Positions 44,165 to 55,875 of a stretch of DNA of 64,000 nucleotides are shown here, piece by piece. This stretch comes from Anthoceros angustus (Eukaryota; Streptophyta; Anthocerotopsida; Anthocerotales; Anthocerotaceae): positions 723,766-787,765 of the forward strand of contig MU008188.1 in the NCBI GenBank assembly GCA_010909165.1. The letters are read 5' to 3'. Position 1 is the stretch's first letter, and each line of letters begins with the position of its first letter. The position numbers and the translations under genes were made by a program. The notes under the pieces were generated by a model. The model was not told the origin of the DNA. It saw only the letters and a list, made by a program, of their open reading frames with translations, and did no database searches.

Positions 44165-45690
44165 ACCTTAAAACAAGCATTTTCCTCTCCTGAGAAAGAC
44201 TTGTGGAAAGTAGCTGTAGATTCAGAGTACGACTCATTAGTCAAGAATTCTACATGGGAATTAGTGAAACCACCTAAGGGAAGAAAGATAGTGACTAGCA
44301 AGTGGGTATTCAAAATAAAAAGAAAGGGCGATGGTTCCATAGAAAGATATAAGGCACGCTTAGTGGCAAGAGGGTTTACCCAGATACCTGGTTTATATTA
44401 CATACCCTGGGCCACCTATGCACCAGTTGCCAAGTTTGCCTCCCTAAGAATGATCTTTGCCTTAACCGCACAATATGACCTACACCTCCATATGATGGAC
44501 GTCAAAACAAGATACCTTCATGGCGCAAGAAGAAATTTATATGAAACAGAGGGCTATGAGGTCAAGGGAAAGGAAGACTTGGTATGCAAACTCATTATGC
44601 CTTTATGGCTCAAGCAATCGAGCAAAGAATGGAACGTCATACATGTCAAGCTAGTTAACCGAGGCTTTCGACAAAGCAAGGCGGATGCTAGCATGTACAT
44701 ATTGAAATCGTAGTGATTTTCTATCTCCGCTCTATGTTGACGACTTATTTATGGCCTCATCCTCACTATCTCTCTTAGTGAAACCAAGGCATGGTTAAAA
44801 GTCATTTTGAAATGACCGATTTAGGAGAGATGACTTATGCCCTTGGGGTTAATATTATAAGGGATAGAGGCAACAAAACTTTAAGCTTAGTACAAACTAA
44901 GTATATAAAAGAAAGCTTAGCCAAGTTTGGACTTGAAGATGCTAAGCCATCCACTACACCATTTGCAAGTGGCATTCGGCTCACTAAAGCTATGAGCCCT
45001 CAAACAGATCTTGAAAACAAGAGATGTTAGCAGTCCCTTATAGACATGGTGGGTACCTTGATTTATTTAAGCAATTTTACAAGACCCGACATCTCCTTCA
45101 AGTAGTGCATGTTCCCAATTTCTTGAAAACCCGAAGAGAACATTGGGCATCACAAACGAATATTTAGATATCTCAAAGGCACTATGCACATCGGATTAAT
45201 GTTTAAGCATCGACCCATCCCGGTTAATTCTAGCAGCATTTTATCTCGATTATCGCGATCCGATACATAAGTCCGTGTCGTTACATATTATTCGGGAGGA
45301 GCACCCATATCATGGTCAAGTAAGAAACAACCAACCATTGCCCTCTCAAGTCGAGTCCGAATATAGAGTCCTAACCTCGGTTTCCAAGGATATTGTCCGG
45401 AGCAGTTAGCTTTAAGTGAACTTGGTCATCCTCGAATGATCCTCCTCTATTTAGTGATAGCCGTGAGCCATAGCCTTAGCTAGAAACCCTCTTTCACTCT
45501 CGGACCAAGCATATAGCCGTTGAATATCACTACATTCGAGAAATGCTAGAAAATAAGACAATAAACATAAGTTATGTCCAAACCCATGAGAACCCGGTGA
45601 TATCCTAACTAAGTCTTTAGGACAAGATTTACAAAACAAACACATGAGAAGTTTAGGCATAGTGTATGTTAAATCACCCTAACCTTGGTT
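44165..45690 (+). pseudogene. Copia C reverse transcriptase and RNase H
   Basis: A 170-residue frame from 44,201 gives STWELVKPPKGRKIVTSKWV, IERYKARLVARGFTQIPG, APVAKFASLRMIFAL and MDVKTRYLHG (the last usually KTAYLHG). After a TAG, YVDDLF is intact at about 44,733. A frame from 44,791 gives FEMTDLGEMTYALGVNII and YIKESLAKFGLEDAKPS. RNase H follows in broken frames: RYLKGTMHIGLMFKH, SSRVESEY-like words, EYHYIREMLENKTINI and DILTKSLGQDLQNKH up to about 45,660. RT keeps its catalytic aspartates, but the chain is cut by stops and frameshifts. Confidence 0.88.
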
Positions 45691-47488
45691 GATTAAGAAG
45701 AAAAACTTTATTGGGCATTAAAAAAAAAAAGGCTTAGATCTCCTAAAGGTCAAGTATTTTGTCCAATTCATTAAGTTCTTCCTCTATCTCTACACAGTCC
45801 TCATTGTATTCTCTATCCTCCTCGCTGAGTTTCCAAAATGAACCTAGTACATATAAGTAATCAGGTTTTAATAATTTATAATAATTAGATTTTGCACTAA
45901 TTAAATGCGCTTTAATTGTGGCACTTAGGGCACTCACAATAGATGTGTTTTGTGTGCCCCTCATATTCCTCACATGGCTTACAGCCTAGCCACACCATAT
46001 GAATGCCTGTTTGTTGGCATGTATACTCCTCTGGGGCTTCTGCATTTTCAATATCCCCAGGACATAGTAAATACACATTTTTGGCTAGATCAGCTTTAGG
46101 CAATAGAGAATCCGGGATCTCATACGTATTCCTTTTCCCACAGCTGGGCTTCACCGAGACTGCCACCTTTATACCTCCAGTCCCAATACATTTGTCTAAA
46201 CCTAAAAAAGGGGGAAATACAATTTAGTTTTAGGTTAATAAACCAAACCATATAAATAGGATAATATAGTAGGAGTTTTTTTTGTTTTTAGTTTTACTAA
46301 ACGCTCTTACATATTTTCTTTTCTCCTATTTTTGTTTCCCTATTTTGGTCCACTCTTTCCTATCCGCAATCCTCACTTCCTTAAGAATTTCTTCATATCA
46401 CATCGACGAAAATGTCAGTTTATGTTGCGGTGAAATTTGGGAGAGCTACTTACTTGAGGCGCGCTTTGAAGCTTTCGTGCTCGGATGAAGAAATTTTTCC
46501 GACGCCGCACGCGACCTCCATGAGGGACTTCCTTGAAACAGCTCCTCTGCGACAGGCTGCTCAACAATTGGTGACTTTGCAAGTTTGTGGGCAGCCTGAC
46601 ACCTCCATCTCCTCCGAATCAATTTGGAATTTGTCATCTTCATATCTTTGGATCATCTTCCGAATCCGATATGCACAATTGGTGGAGGCTTGAACAATGA
46701 AGCTAGATCCGTGGCCGTTTTGCTCTCGGTGTCCTCACTTACGCTACGGGAGGCGGTGGAGGAAGGGCTATGTCCCCTTAACACCCTTTTACCCGCAGGA
46801 GAAGAACAACATTAAGGCAACACGGGCATCAAAATTTACAGCTATTTTGGTGCGGATGCGGGATCGACCTCTGCATTCACGGGAGGCCCCATCACCGGGC
46901 CTTCCTCCTCCATCAACGCTCTCATTTCTTGGAGGTCTACAAGATGATTGAAGACCCCGAGCTTTGGCGGCAAGATGTCCGTGCCCCGATGTTCCACACG
47001 GGCGCCTAAGGACCGCGGAGATAAGGTACACTACGCCACCATGTCGTGAAGGAATTGCGGCATGGCCGTGTTCGAGTTGAGCATTCGGACATGGACGAAT
47101 TTGCAGCGTCGTCCCAGGCGCCCGGCGTGCGACGCCGCCTCGCTTCCACAGGCGGGGCTGCTCCTCGCGCTGCCCGCTGCGGTGGTTTGGAGCTCCGTCC
47201 GCCTCCTGCGGGAATTGAAGATGGGCGCAGCGTGTACCCCGCCCACGATACGAACGTGGGGAGTGCATACCTCACCGTATTTTCATTAATTACTTGTTTT
47301 ATTAATTGGTTTAAGTTCTCTTAAAATTTGTTTAGGTTCTTAAACTTATTTTCAGCTTTCTTTTCATAGCTTAAGTTTTTATTATTACTTTTCTTAGGCT
47401 TATAGCTTGTTATTTAGTGGGAGTCTATTGACATTTTAGGCCTCATTTTAATGGTAGTTCTCTCACCCACGTTCATAGTGAGTGGGAG
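45691..47488. other. Extra 1.8-kb region between RNase H and 3' LTR of element C
   Basis: Copia elements normally end a few dozen to a few hundred bases after RNase H. Here a minus-strand coding-like segment (45,743-46,166) with clustered cysteines (YTCQQTG, WLGCKPCEEY, IYCECPKCHN) and an acidic tail (EEDREYNEDCVEIEEELNEL) is followed by plus-strand frames at 46,412-46,693 and a GC-rich block at 46,850-47,280. The last 200 bp are AT-rich and end in the purine tract. The cysteine-rich antisense piece could be captured host sequence. I do not recognise its family. Confidence 0.5.
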
Positions 47489-47757
47489 TAATGAAATAGA
47501 TTAGGGTTAGGGCACTATTCACTAGGGTACCTAACTTAATCATCTTTATCTACCTAGGGCATTAAGTAGTTACTAGTTAGTTGCTCTAGGTAGTTAATGG
47601 TTAGGGTAGTTATAACTACTTGATGGTTACAACTACTTATGGTTGTAACCACCTAACCTCCTAACCACCTTGCCTATAAATAGGCTTTGTATTTTGTATT
47701 AAATCAATTGTCATATAAGAATCTCTTTCTCAAGAGCCTAGTGTATGATTTTCATCA

Positions 47758-48755
47758 ATCTATGGAAGGCTTGTTGCCGGTGAATGCTTCATATGGAGTC
47801 ATACCTTGAACTGATGAAGTCGGCAGGCGATTCATGAGATAGGTTGTTGTAAGGAGGGCCTCAAATAAGCTTTGGATAAGTTAGCTTGTGTTAACAGCCT
47901 GATCTCTTGGAGGCGGAGATTCTATTTTCCTATGACATCATTTCTTTGAGGAGTGTATACGACCTTGAAGTTGTTGAGCTACGCCTTGACAAAACTCAAA
48001 AGTAAATCTATGAGATGTAAACTCCCGCTGTCAACGTAAGGTCTTGAGTTTATGATCTGTAGCCTTTTCCGCCCATGCCATGTAATCCTTGAAAACCGAT
48101 AAGTTTCACTCTTTGGGTGAGGATGTAGGAGAGGCGAAATGAAATACCGAAAAGTTAAGAAGTATCTACTACCAAGGAGGAGGGTGTAGAGAGGGTCCAC
48201 AAATGTCTGTGTACTATCTCTAAAGGTGATTTGGCCCTTTGAGGAGATGGATTTTGAAAGGTTCCTGTGACGCTTTGAGAGGACTGTTTCGCACCAATCT
48301 AAGTTGTGAACCTTGGAGAGGCAGGTGTTTTATGTTCTAGAGTTGTCTCTAGACATTTGGAGTAACCGACTATTAGGATGACCTAATCTACAATGCCGTA
48401 GCATCATGTGTGTTGGGAGAATGTTGGGAGGCTACATTGAGAATGTGTGGCTCACTTTTAATCGATTAATCTATAGAGTCCATCTTCTAAGATGCGGTGT
48501 AGTGTGTTTTATTCTTAAGGTAGGAAAAGAGAACATTATCGGCATATAAAAGGACCTGCATGTTGTGTTCTTTTGCAAAGACTAGACACTAGGTTTTTGC
48601 ATTGAGAACATGGAGGACTTGGTGAAGATGAAGAGTCGACCCGAATCACATCTCGAGTACAACAGAACCAGGCTATGGGAAGGTTATGATCATTCAAGAA
48701 GTGGATGTCGTGATGTATAACTCAAGGAGTCTTTGTTGTAGATATGTGATGTTGC
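47758..48755 (-). pseudogene. Copia D middle part (protease end to integrase N-terminus)
   Basis: Read leftward from 48,755: TSHIYNKDSLSY, the continuation of the protease DSGATSH motif; then the pre-integrase area (RILEDGLYRL-like); then integrase pieces ending NKPSID at 47,758. The right edge is the insertion site of element E and the left edge that of element C. The integrase catalytic segment reads TPQRNDVIGK, so the last acidic residue is lost. Joined to 38,150-40,287 and 62,507-64,000 it gives the copia order gag-PR-IN-RT-RH. Confidence 0.8.
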
Positions 48756-48955
48756 TGGGAACGCAAAAGTTTGGGCAAATGTTTAAATGAGTTTGTTTTG
48801 GAACAGCCCACACTCTTTGCTAGAAATGGTTTGGTGAAGACATGCAAGGAAATTTTTGCCTTTTTGAGGAGTTGTAGGACCATGTCGGAAGGCAAAGGAT
48901 ATGCGAAAAGAAACGGGTCAAAACGACCTGGTGAGGAGAAAAGGTAACCTACATG

Positions 48956-49190
48956 AGTGGTAGGAGGTGTCCTACCACCGTAGGAGAAACTCCTACCATG
49001 GTAGACGAGGGTAGGAGAGATCCTACCACCGTAGGAGAAATGACCGCTAGTGTTTTGATCACCTACTGTAGGAATAGCTCCTACCATGGTAGGAGAGGGT
49101 AGGAGAGATCCTACCACCGTAGGAGAAACTCCTACCATGGTAGGAGAAAGGGAAAACGCCTACCATGGTAGGAGGATGTCCTACCAGGAG
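48956..49190. promoter_or_regulatory. Palindrome array 1 of element E 5' LTR
   Basis: At least seven copies of a 16-18 bp palindrome of the form CTCCTACCATGGTAGGAG or TCCTACCACCGTAGGA, often about 22 bp apart. The motif GGTAGGAGAGAT between units resembles the TGGTAGGTGAGAT MYB-binding repeat of the tobacco Tto1 LTR. The homologous array in the 3' LTR is at 57,628-57,850. Confidence 0.8.
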
Positions 49191-49931
49191 GAGATTTGCT
49201 AAGGAAGGTAGCTTATGTTTTAGGCAGGATAGGCTTGCTATATATAGAGTCTTTTAGTGGACTAGATAAATAGGCCAAAATAGGTAATTAAGAAATTAGA
49301 GGCTAATTTTCAGAATTAGAAATTAGAAAATAGGGAAATGGTATTTTAGTATAAGGAAATTAGGAAACTAACATCAATGGTGGGAAGACGTGGCACACAT
49401 CCAAGGGCAGGATAGAATGGTAGTTACTTTTTCTAACCCTTGGGTGACTTATAAAAGTGGTCGCAGTGCCCGCAGGAGGCCACAACTCGTAAACTTGAAG
49501 GAGACGGCCTCACAGGAAGGCGCCGCCACACCTCAAGCTGCCCAAGGCCCCCAGCAACGCCGCCGCACACGCCCTGCGTGTTGAGGAGGAGAAGGAGGGC
49601 GCAAGCTCAAGAAGGAGGAAATCCAGCGCCCAAGAGAGGAAGGAGGAAAAGAGAAGAAGAGAAGGGAGAAGAAGGTTGGGCGCAACCCAACACTTGCCAA
49701 GCTCGTGAGGGTGCCTAGGAGGGTGGAGCGTGGCAAGATTGCTAGGAAACCGTGTGAAGGGCTCCTAAATTGCTGTGGGGTGTAAGAGTCCGTGGGGAAT
49801 TTTTGAGCTTGCAGGAGAAATCGGGGTTTTGGGGACGGTGTAAGGACTGCAGGAGGAGAGCAAGGGCAAGGACCTTTGAGCTGTGAGCAAGAGCAAATCA
49901 GGAGGAGGAGAAACGCAAGGATAAGAAGTCG

Positions 49932-50790
49932 GTGTGCCGCAGGAATTGCGGAGAGGCATCACTTTTCTTCAATTTCGTGCAAGTACTAACCAAGGAGGCC
50001 ATGACCAAGCCTACCATGACCAAGGGCAAGGAGGTAGTAGCTAAGGAAGGAGCGTCCACCAAGGAGGTGGCGCGAGGCAAGAGGTCTAAGGCGGAGGATC
50101 AGACCCGAGGGTGGAAATTTGACATGCCCTTATTTACGTGCTATGCAGGCCAGCTATCCTCTAGAGACCTTTCAGACTTTCGACCTTGGGCAGCGAGGAG
50201 AATATATAGAGTGGTGTATGGGCGACATTGGTCTTACACCAACCTTGAATTGATAGAGGAGTGTTTTGCTAATTTACGTGACGGAAGAGGAATTGGCTGC
50301 CGGATAGAAACGCACGGACGGATCCACGGTGTTGGATGAGGAGCATACGCTGTATATGGCAGCCGGATAGCGAGGATAGCGGAATCACGTTGATGGAAGG
50401 AACGAGGAGGCAAGCGTGCATCAACGGCGGATCTTCCCAAGGGAGCCCTTACACTTATGCAAGGGCATGAAGGCTAAGTCCAAGAACGGTTCGGACCAAA
50501 TCTTGGAGCCCAAGTGGAGATTGTTCACAAGAATTGTTTTGGGCTTGGTGAGCAATCCAAGGGTGTCATATTTCAGCACTACCTTCCTCCATTTTCTATG
50601 GAAGATCACTCAAGGAGCGGCCGGATTGGGGCTCATCATGTATGAAGCATACACCTACCACCGGAAAAGTTGCGAAACCCAACGCGTCGGATGAAGGATC
50701 AAGGCCATGCTATCTTAGCACTTATCTAGTGCATTTGTGGGAAGTAGAGGGCTACTCACAAGTAAGGAGTTGGATGATTCCAAGCATCCC
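49932..50790 (+). pseudogene. LTR-encoded protein of element E, globular part (5' LTR copy)
   Basis: From about 49,999 the frame reads TKPTMTKGKEVVAKEGAST, a basic stretch, then PLFTCYAGQLSSRDLSDFRP, RRIYRVVYGRHWSYTNLELI and EECFANLRDGRG. After frame changes it continues with EPKWRLFTRIVLGLVSNPRV, FLHFLWKITQGA, LIMYEAYTYHRK and LSTYLVHLWEVEGY (to about 50,770). The residue choice and helix-like spacing indicate a folded protein. The 3' LTR encodes the same segment at 58,508-59,400 with different indels, so a combined reading is consistent. No catalytic motif or known family recognised. It lies wholly in U3, which is unusual for a retrotransposon gene. Confidence 0.5.
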
Positions 50791-51309
50791 TTTAACATTG
50801 TGTACTTACCGAGAGGGAGTGCTTGGTGCTGGGCTAAAGGAGGTGCCGGACATTATTGCCGGAAGGAATCCTCCAAAGATAGGCCGAGGATGCAGGAGGA
50901 CTTGCAAGGAGAAGTTGTAGGGGATTTGAAGTTTGGACCGCGGAGGATGCGGAGATGGAAGGTAGGATAGATCCTACCATGGCGGGAATCCGCTGCGAGG
51001 GTGGGAGGTGTTCCCAGTGGTTTTGGGACCCCTTCGTCCTCTCATGACAAGGCCTCAGTGGTGAATTAGTCCTACCACGGTAGGAAGTAGTCCTTGGAGC
51101 ACCTCCTACCACGGTAGGAGGGAAAAGGAAGTCACGGTTTGGAAGCTCCCAAGGGAGATAAGAAGGCAACCGGCCCTGCTAGGTGGGCGAGCGGATGGAG
51201 TCACGGTGGGAGGAGTTGCCCCAAGTGATGAGCGGGAGCTCATCATAGGGAAGCAAGGGATGTAAGATCCCATGAGCAAGGCAAAGGCCTTGAGTCTCCG
51301 GAGGTAAGA

Positions 51310-52290
51310 AAGGAGACTTAGACATGTTGGAGGAGATGCTGCGATAGGGGAGATGTTCAGCAAGGTAGACATAGGAGCCGCCAAGAGGAGAGTTGAATTC
51401 TTGAAGGAGGCGGAGAAGACAAGGACCTACCAAGCAAGGGAAATTGCGGGTAGGCGGCGAAACCCAGTGGCGGGAGGATGTTATGAGGATGGAAGCTCAA
51501 GTGGAGCACTTGGAAAGAGTCTTGAGGCAAGGCCGAAACAAACCATCATATTCGGAGAACAAGGCTCTTACCAAGCAATTGGCAGCTCGAGAGGAGAAGG
51601 TGGAGCAACTTGCTCACATGGTGCGCATGGGAAAAGAAGGCGGAAGACAAGCAAGTGCTGCTAATGGAGGAAAGGTCAAGACGAGAGCAATCTCTGCAGA
51701 AATGAGGGGCAGACAAAGGCAAGTAGGCGCACATGAGCGGGTCATAGCCACACAGTGAAGATTAGTGACATGGAAAAGGAGCTGGGAGAAATCCACGAGG
51801 CTGGAATTGAAGGAAGAAGAGCTGGAAGAACGGACACATTTTGTCCAAAGATTGGAAATGGAACGAGAAGTCCAACGGAGAATGCACAACTCCCTAGGAG
51901 GATAGGGGAGTTGGAGGAAGAAATGGCAAAGGAGAAAGGCCATGAGGCGGTGCAAGATATGTTGGCGGTGAGGGAGCGAGATTTGGGATTATGCCCTACA
52001 AGAGAGATTGATCCGCCAACCGCAAAATGAGAGGACGGAGAATGTGGCTCTCCATGTCAAGACCGTGAGCTGGCCTTGAGCGAGATGCTTACAAAAGCAA
52101 GTGTGAGCATGGAGTATGGCTTGAGGATTAAGAATTGGAGATGGCACAACAACGATTTGCAGCCCATCTTCACAACAAGGTGCTCAAGGCCACTAACGAG
52201 TTGTTGCGACTTCTGAGAGGAGGATGTTGGGACCTCATGACGATGATAGGGAGGCCCTCATGCAAGTCCAACCGGAAGCCTTAGACTTGG
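51310..52290 (+). pseudogene. LTR-encoded coiled-coil part (5' LTR copy)
   Basis: Helical, heptad-like sequence in shifting frames: RRVEFLKEAEKTRTYQAREI, EAQVEHLERVLRQGR, ALTKQLAAREEKVEQLAHMV, ISDMEKELGEI, RRIGELEEEMAKEKG and LSEMLTKASVSMEYGL. It follows the globular part by about 500 bp, which include one palindrome cluster. The order (globular part, then coiled coil, then TATA box) resembles that of element G. The breaks between frames differ from those in the 3' LTR copy, where a cleaner 79-residue stretch survives. Confidence 0.5.
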
Positions 52291-52388
52291 AGAGTGTCCC
52301 AAGCAGGGGTGAAGAAACTTGCACTGTGGAGAAGCAGTGAAGCGGGAAGCACGTGGAGAGAATCACCCAGAAGGGGTAAGGAAGAAGA

Positions 52389-52475
52389 GTAGGAACTCCT
52401 ACCGTGGTAGGAGGAGTTCCTACCGTGGTAGGAGAAACTCCTACCGTGGTAGGAGGTGTCCTACCACCGTGGGAG
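52389..52475. promoter_or_regulatory. Palindrome array 3 of element E 5' LTR
   Basis: Three consecutive CTCCTACCGTGGTAGGAG-type palindromes plus one CCTACCACCGTGGGAGG, spaced 20-22 bp, i.e. about two helical turns. Located about 550-630 bp upstream of the TATA box. The counterpart in the 3' LTR is at 60,990-61,092. Confidence 0.85.
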
Positions 52476-53019
52476 GGCCATGGAAGAAGCAGGTGCTAGC
52501 ATGGATTTGCTAGCAAGGGAGGCGAGTACCTTGGCCCTTGCAGAAAGAAGGAAGAGGGGTTGATCTTGCAGAATGGAGCAAGAATCACAAGGAGAAGACC
52601 AACCTCCTAACATGGGTGCAGGAGCAAGGAGCTCACTTGCTCCACAAGTGAGAGGAAGAGGAGAAGGCGAGGATGAGGGCTAAGAGAGCCCGGCTATTTT
52701 ATTGGAGGAAGGAACTCAAGATAGGCATCAAGATAAGGAAGGGATTCATAAGAAGTCCTTAAATTAGCTTGAAGACATGGGGCAAGATGCCACTTGGGAA
52801 GACTTTTCTTTAGAGGAGGAGTATTAATGCTTGTCACCCAGAGAGTGTGTTGACTAGCTAGATAGGAATGTTGGAGAGCCATTAAGGCTCACATAGGTGA
52901 ATTTGCTAGAATAGAATTTTACCCAAGATGCTTGGATGTCGAACTTAAAATCGACAATAGGATACACTAAAATAAGGAGTGAGGCGGTGTGGGGAGGCGC
53001 CGGGAGGCTATGTGAGGAC

Positions 53020-53045
53020 CTCCCTATAAAAGGAGCTTGTGAAGT
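53020..53045 (+). promoter_or_regulatory. TATA box of element E 5' LTR
   Basis: ACCTCCCTATAAAAGGAG followed by CTTGTGAAG. Identical in the 3' LTR at 61,628-61,650 apart from a GGG insertion, and similar to the TATA region of element G. Confidence 0.75.
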
Positions 53046-53853
53046 AAAATTATCGTGTCTTGCGCTCCCATCCTCCCGAGTCCTTCACTTTGTGCAGAAT
53101 TTCGTGCCGCAAGCCAACGCAGTCTGGTAGAGAGGAGAACGCGCGGTCGGAGTCGTGGAGGCTTGCTCTTTGCAGCGCCCGCCTCCTTGTGAATGGTTGT
53201 GTGAATTGTTTTGCTTTGAGTGTGGCGATGCTCAAGGAACTCTCGGCTTGAGGGTAGACTGGGAAGACTCCAAGGTTCTCTCGTGCAAACCACATATAGC
53301 CCAAGGAAGAACTCGTTAATTCCTGACGGACCCAGTGTCCGTAAGGGCGAGTTGGAATTAATGAGCCAATTGGTGTTAGAGTAGGAGATTGTGGAGGAAG
53401 GAAGGGTAGATGAGTAGAGAAGAAGAGGGCGTTGTTGATTGAGAGAGTTGTGAGGAGGATTAGAGTGTAGGAAAACTAAGGCCAGGGAGCCTAAGGGACG
53501 AATCCCAACTGTAAGAGGGCGCTCCCGTGGAGAAGAGTGTCTTAGGAGTAGGGACGGTTGCGGTGTGGGTCGGGGTCCCCGGCGCCCGTGATAGACACCT
53601 CTTAAGACGTAACACCGCAATTGTGTGGTGTCGTAGGTTGAGGTTTGGTGAGTTTACGACGGGCGTGGCTGCTGTAGAGGAGCGTGAGAGGGCGCCTTGC
53701 TTGTTTAGAAGGCTGAGGTGTGTAGCTGCGGTAGTGTGGATTCTCAAGATTCGATCCCCAAGTCTCATGGGACGAAACCCAACGTCTGAAACGTGGGATA
53801 AGTGTGGCCGCTAGAGGGGAATCTCAGTGCCCCGGGTTTTCCTCCCACATTTT

Positions 53854-53872
53854 TGGCGCCGTTGGGACTTGT
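53854..53872 (+). other. Primer-binding site of element E
   Basis: TGGCGCCGTTGGGACTTG lies four bases after the LTR end CCTCCCACA. The first ten bases match the TGGCGCCGTT primer-binding sites of plant Tat/Athila-type gypsy elements. Confidence 0.85.
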
Positions 53873-55380
53873 GGGTGACAATTGAAATTTTGAGATTTTC
53901 GTTGCTAGCTTGCGTGAGTGAGAAGATCTTGTAAGGAGGTGGAGCGGGGTCTAGGAAGAAGCCTACACGTCCTGGAACCTGCGTTGTGAAGGAGGAGCTC
54001 CACGCCTCCCGAATGGTGTGATTTTTGTGTTCGCAGCAAGAATGGCGCATGGCGGTTGGCTGATTTTTCTTTAACAACCGTGTTTTGGAGGCTATGAGGA
54101 TGCTTGCAGATGTCTAGCAGAGGGAGGGGAGAGGAGAAACCATAGGAGGTCACCCCACATCGCAAGAGATCTAAGAGCTGCAAGAAGAAATCAATGGAGG
54201 GAGGAAAACGCGGTGGTTGCACCGGCTCCAGGAGGAGGAAGAGCTAAGGGCTTGAGGAGGAGGCCGTTTTGCCCTTGCCTACAAGGGGAGCCAAGTGATC
54301 CAGCAGAAACGCTTCGAGAAGGGGACGTCAAATCACCGGCAAACAAAGGAGGTGGTTGAAGAGGAGTTGGTATGTGAAGAGGAAAGCGAGGAGGAAGCAC
54401 CTTTGGAGCACGATTCAAGTTCAGCTACCAGCACCGGGCCTCTCTCAGCTGGACCTTCGTGAGAGTGGATCTAGCTCAACTCAGCGAATGAAGTGAAGAA
54501 GGTGGTGAGCAGGAGAATTTCAGCGTGGTCAAGATCTTGGAGCTTGATAGAATCACCCTCAGCTCACATCTTGGGACGCACACCTAGGGGACACCATCCC
54601 ACAACCCCCAATCTTTTGCAGACACCCTTCTGCAGAGAACTTTGGTTGGAGAATTTACTGCAGGAGAGGAAGGGAGTGAGTTCTAGCTCATCCGGACCAA
54701 GCAACATGAGTGGAGCAGGAGGGGATTTGCTTTTTGGATAGTTGTGTGTTGAGGGGTGTGAGCGTGCGTAAGTCTAGTCGGGAGGGAGGAAGTAATTTTC
54801 GTGTAGGAGTTGAGAGGAGATCACCCCGCCTTTGTCTGCAAGGGATTTGTGAACTGAATGGAGAAATCATGTGTGAAGAAAGCTTTTTCTGCAAATGTAG
54901 GAAGAAGCGGAGGAGAGCTCTTGAGGAAGCTACATGTGCTAACATCTTCAAGGGTTCCGTTGAGGAAGAAGAGGTAGTTGTCTAAGAGCAAGAGGAGGTT
55001 GTGCTCACCAGCGAGAGGAAGGAGGTTGTTGCCGAGGAGTTGCTGATCAAGGGTGAGGGTCAAGAATCCGAGCCGGTTAATAATTTCAAGGTACATCTTC
55101 CGTTCAAGAGGAGGATTTTTTCTGGATTGTTGAGCTCTTCTAGCTCGAGTTGGTCGTCGTCAAGAGGAGGAAGGCAAGAGGGTGAGATTTGGCGGTGGAG
55201 AAGTTGGTCGAGATCTAATGGCGAGCAAGGTCTTGATCGAATTACCGCCCATCTTGCTGCCCTTTCAACCTTGCTTGTTAAGAGGACTAGGCGTGTGCCC
55301 AAGTCTGTATAGTACATCCGCTTGCATGCATTTGTTCGCCGGACAGAATTCTGGGAGGTGTGCCCAGTTTTGTGGACGCC
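53873..55380 (+). other. Element E leader and N-terminal gag region, decayed
   Basis: GC-rich sequence full of GGAG repeats. Plus-strand frames at 54,493-54,741, 54,710-54,985 and 55,001-55,312 are short, charged and overlapping, as in a decayed gag N-terminus. Nothing more specific can be seen. Confidence 0.35.
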
Positions 55381-55387
55381 TCAACCA

Positions 55388-55875
55388 TGAGTGGAGGAAG
55401 TGGAGGTGGTGGAAGTCGGTCACCACCCCGCCAACAATATGAGATTTGGGAGAAGAAACGAGGTGAAGATGTTGAGGCTTTTGTGCAAACTTTGAACATG
55501 TGACTCATGCGAATTTGGAAGCCTCATGTGGATTGTCTCCAAAATTTTCCTAGAGTACTTGAGGTCATGGCAGGGTATAGTCACACGTATGGGTGCATCA
55601 TTGGATTGGGATGATTTGAGAGCATCTTTGAACCGGTTTTGTGGCTTAAGCTATGCACATCACACGTTGGTCCGTTGAGGACTCACGAAGGAAGAGGAGG
55701 GAGTCTTGTATGATTACATAGAGGAGAGAGTACCACCACGGCCACCCAAGGATGTAGCTCGCAAAAGCAAGGCCTATGGTATGACCTTTCTTGATAAAAG
55801 TTGGGAAACAGGTAGGAAGGAGTTAGAGGGAACACATGTAGATCCATGTGCCATTAGAGCTAGAATGTGGTAAGG
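55388..55875 (+). pseudogene. Element E gag (Ty3/gypsy) remnant
   Basis: Across two or three frames the plus strand reads RQQYEIWEKKRGEDVEAF, WDDLRASLNRFCGLSYAHH, LTKEEEGVLYDYIEERVPPR and KSKAYGMTFLDKSWETGRKE. This resembles the retrotransposon gag segment in which a W..L...L...F core precedes a multi-helix region. The wording is decayed by stops and single-base shifts. Its distance from the primer-binding site (1.5 kb) is normal for gag. No zinc knuckle was found. Confidence 0.5.

Larger units (their letters stand above)
40288..47757 (+). mobile_element. Ty1/copia element C, complete ends, nested in D
   Basis: LTRs at 40,288-40,555 and 47,489-47,757 are nearly identical (about 268 bp), begin TAATGAAATAGATTAGGG and end GATTTTCATCA. 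ATCTA flanks both sides (40,283-40,287 and 47,758-47,762). TGGTATCGAGCACATTGC directly after the left LTR is a copia initiator-tRNA-type primer-binding site, and GTGAGTGGGAG precedes the right LTR. The interior runs gag, zinc knuckle, protease, integrase, RT, RNase H, then a 1.8-kb extra region. The near-identity of the LTRs suggests recent insertion, yet the coding part has many frameshifts. The insertion interrupts D in the SID codons before HLRIF of the integrase. Confidence 0.93.
48756..53849 (+). mobile_element. 5' LTR of element E
   Basis: About 5.09 kb, mostly U3. A TATA box (CCTATAAAAGGAG, about 53,022) sits 820 bp before the end. Three clusters of CTCCTACC-type palindromes lie at about 48,956-49,190, 50,958-51,121 and 52,389-52,475. 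Two protein-like segments lie between them. Against the 3' LTR nearly all differences are short indels rather than base changes. Confidence 0.88.

Noticed and set aside
48956-49190. Regularly spaced palindromes resembling a CRISPR array
   Set aside because: The units are self-palindromic, the intervals are not unique spacers of constant length, no cas genes exist, and the cluster is repeated inside both LTRs of a plant retrotransposon.
53024-53620. 198-residue minus-strand frame in the E LTR
   Set aside because: It covers the TATA box and R-U5 region in antisense and is broken in the 3' LTR copy. Probably chance.
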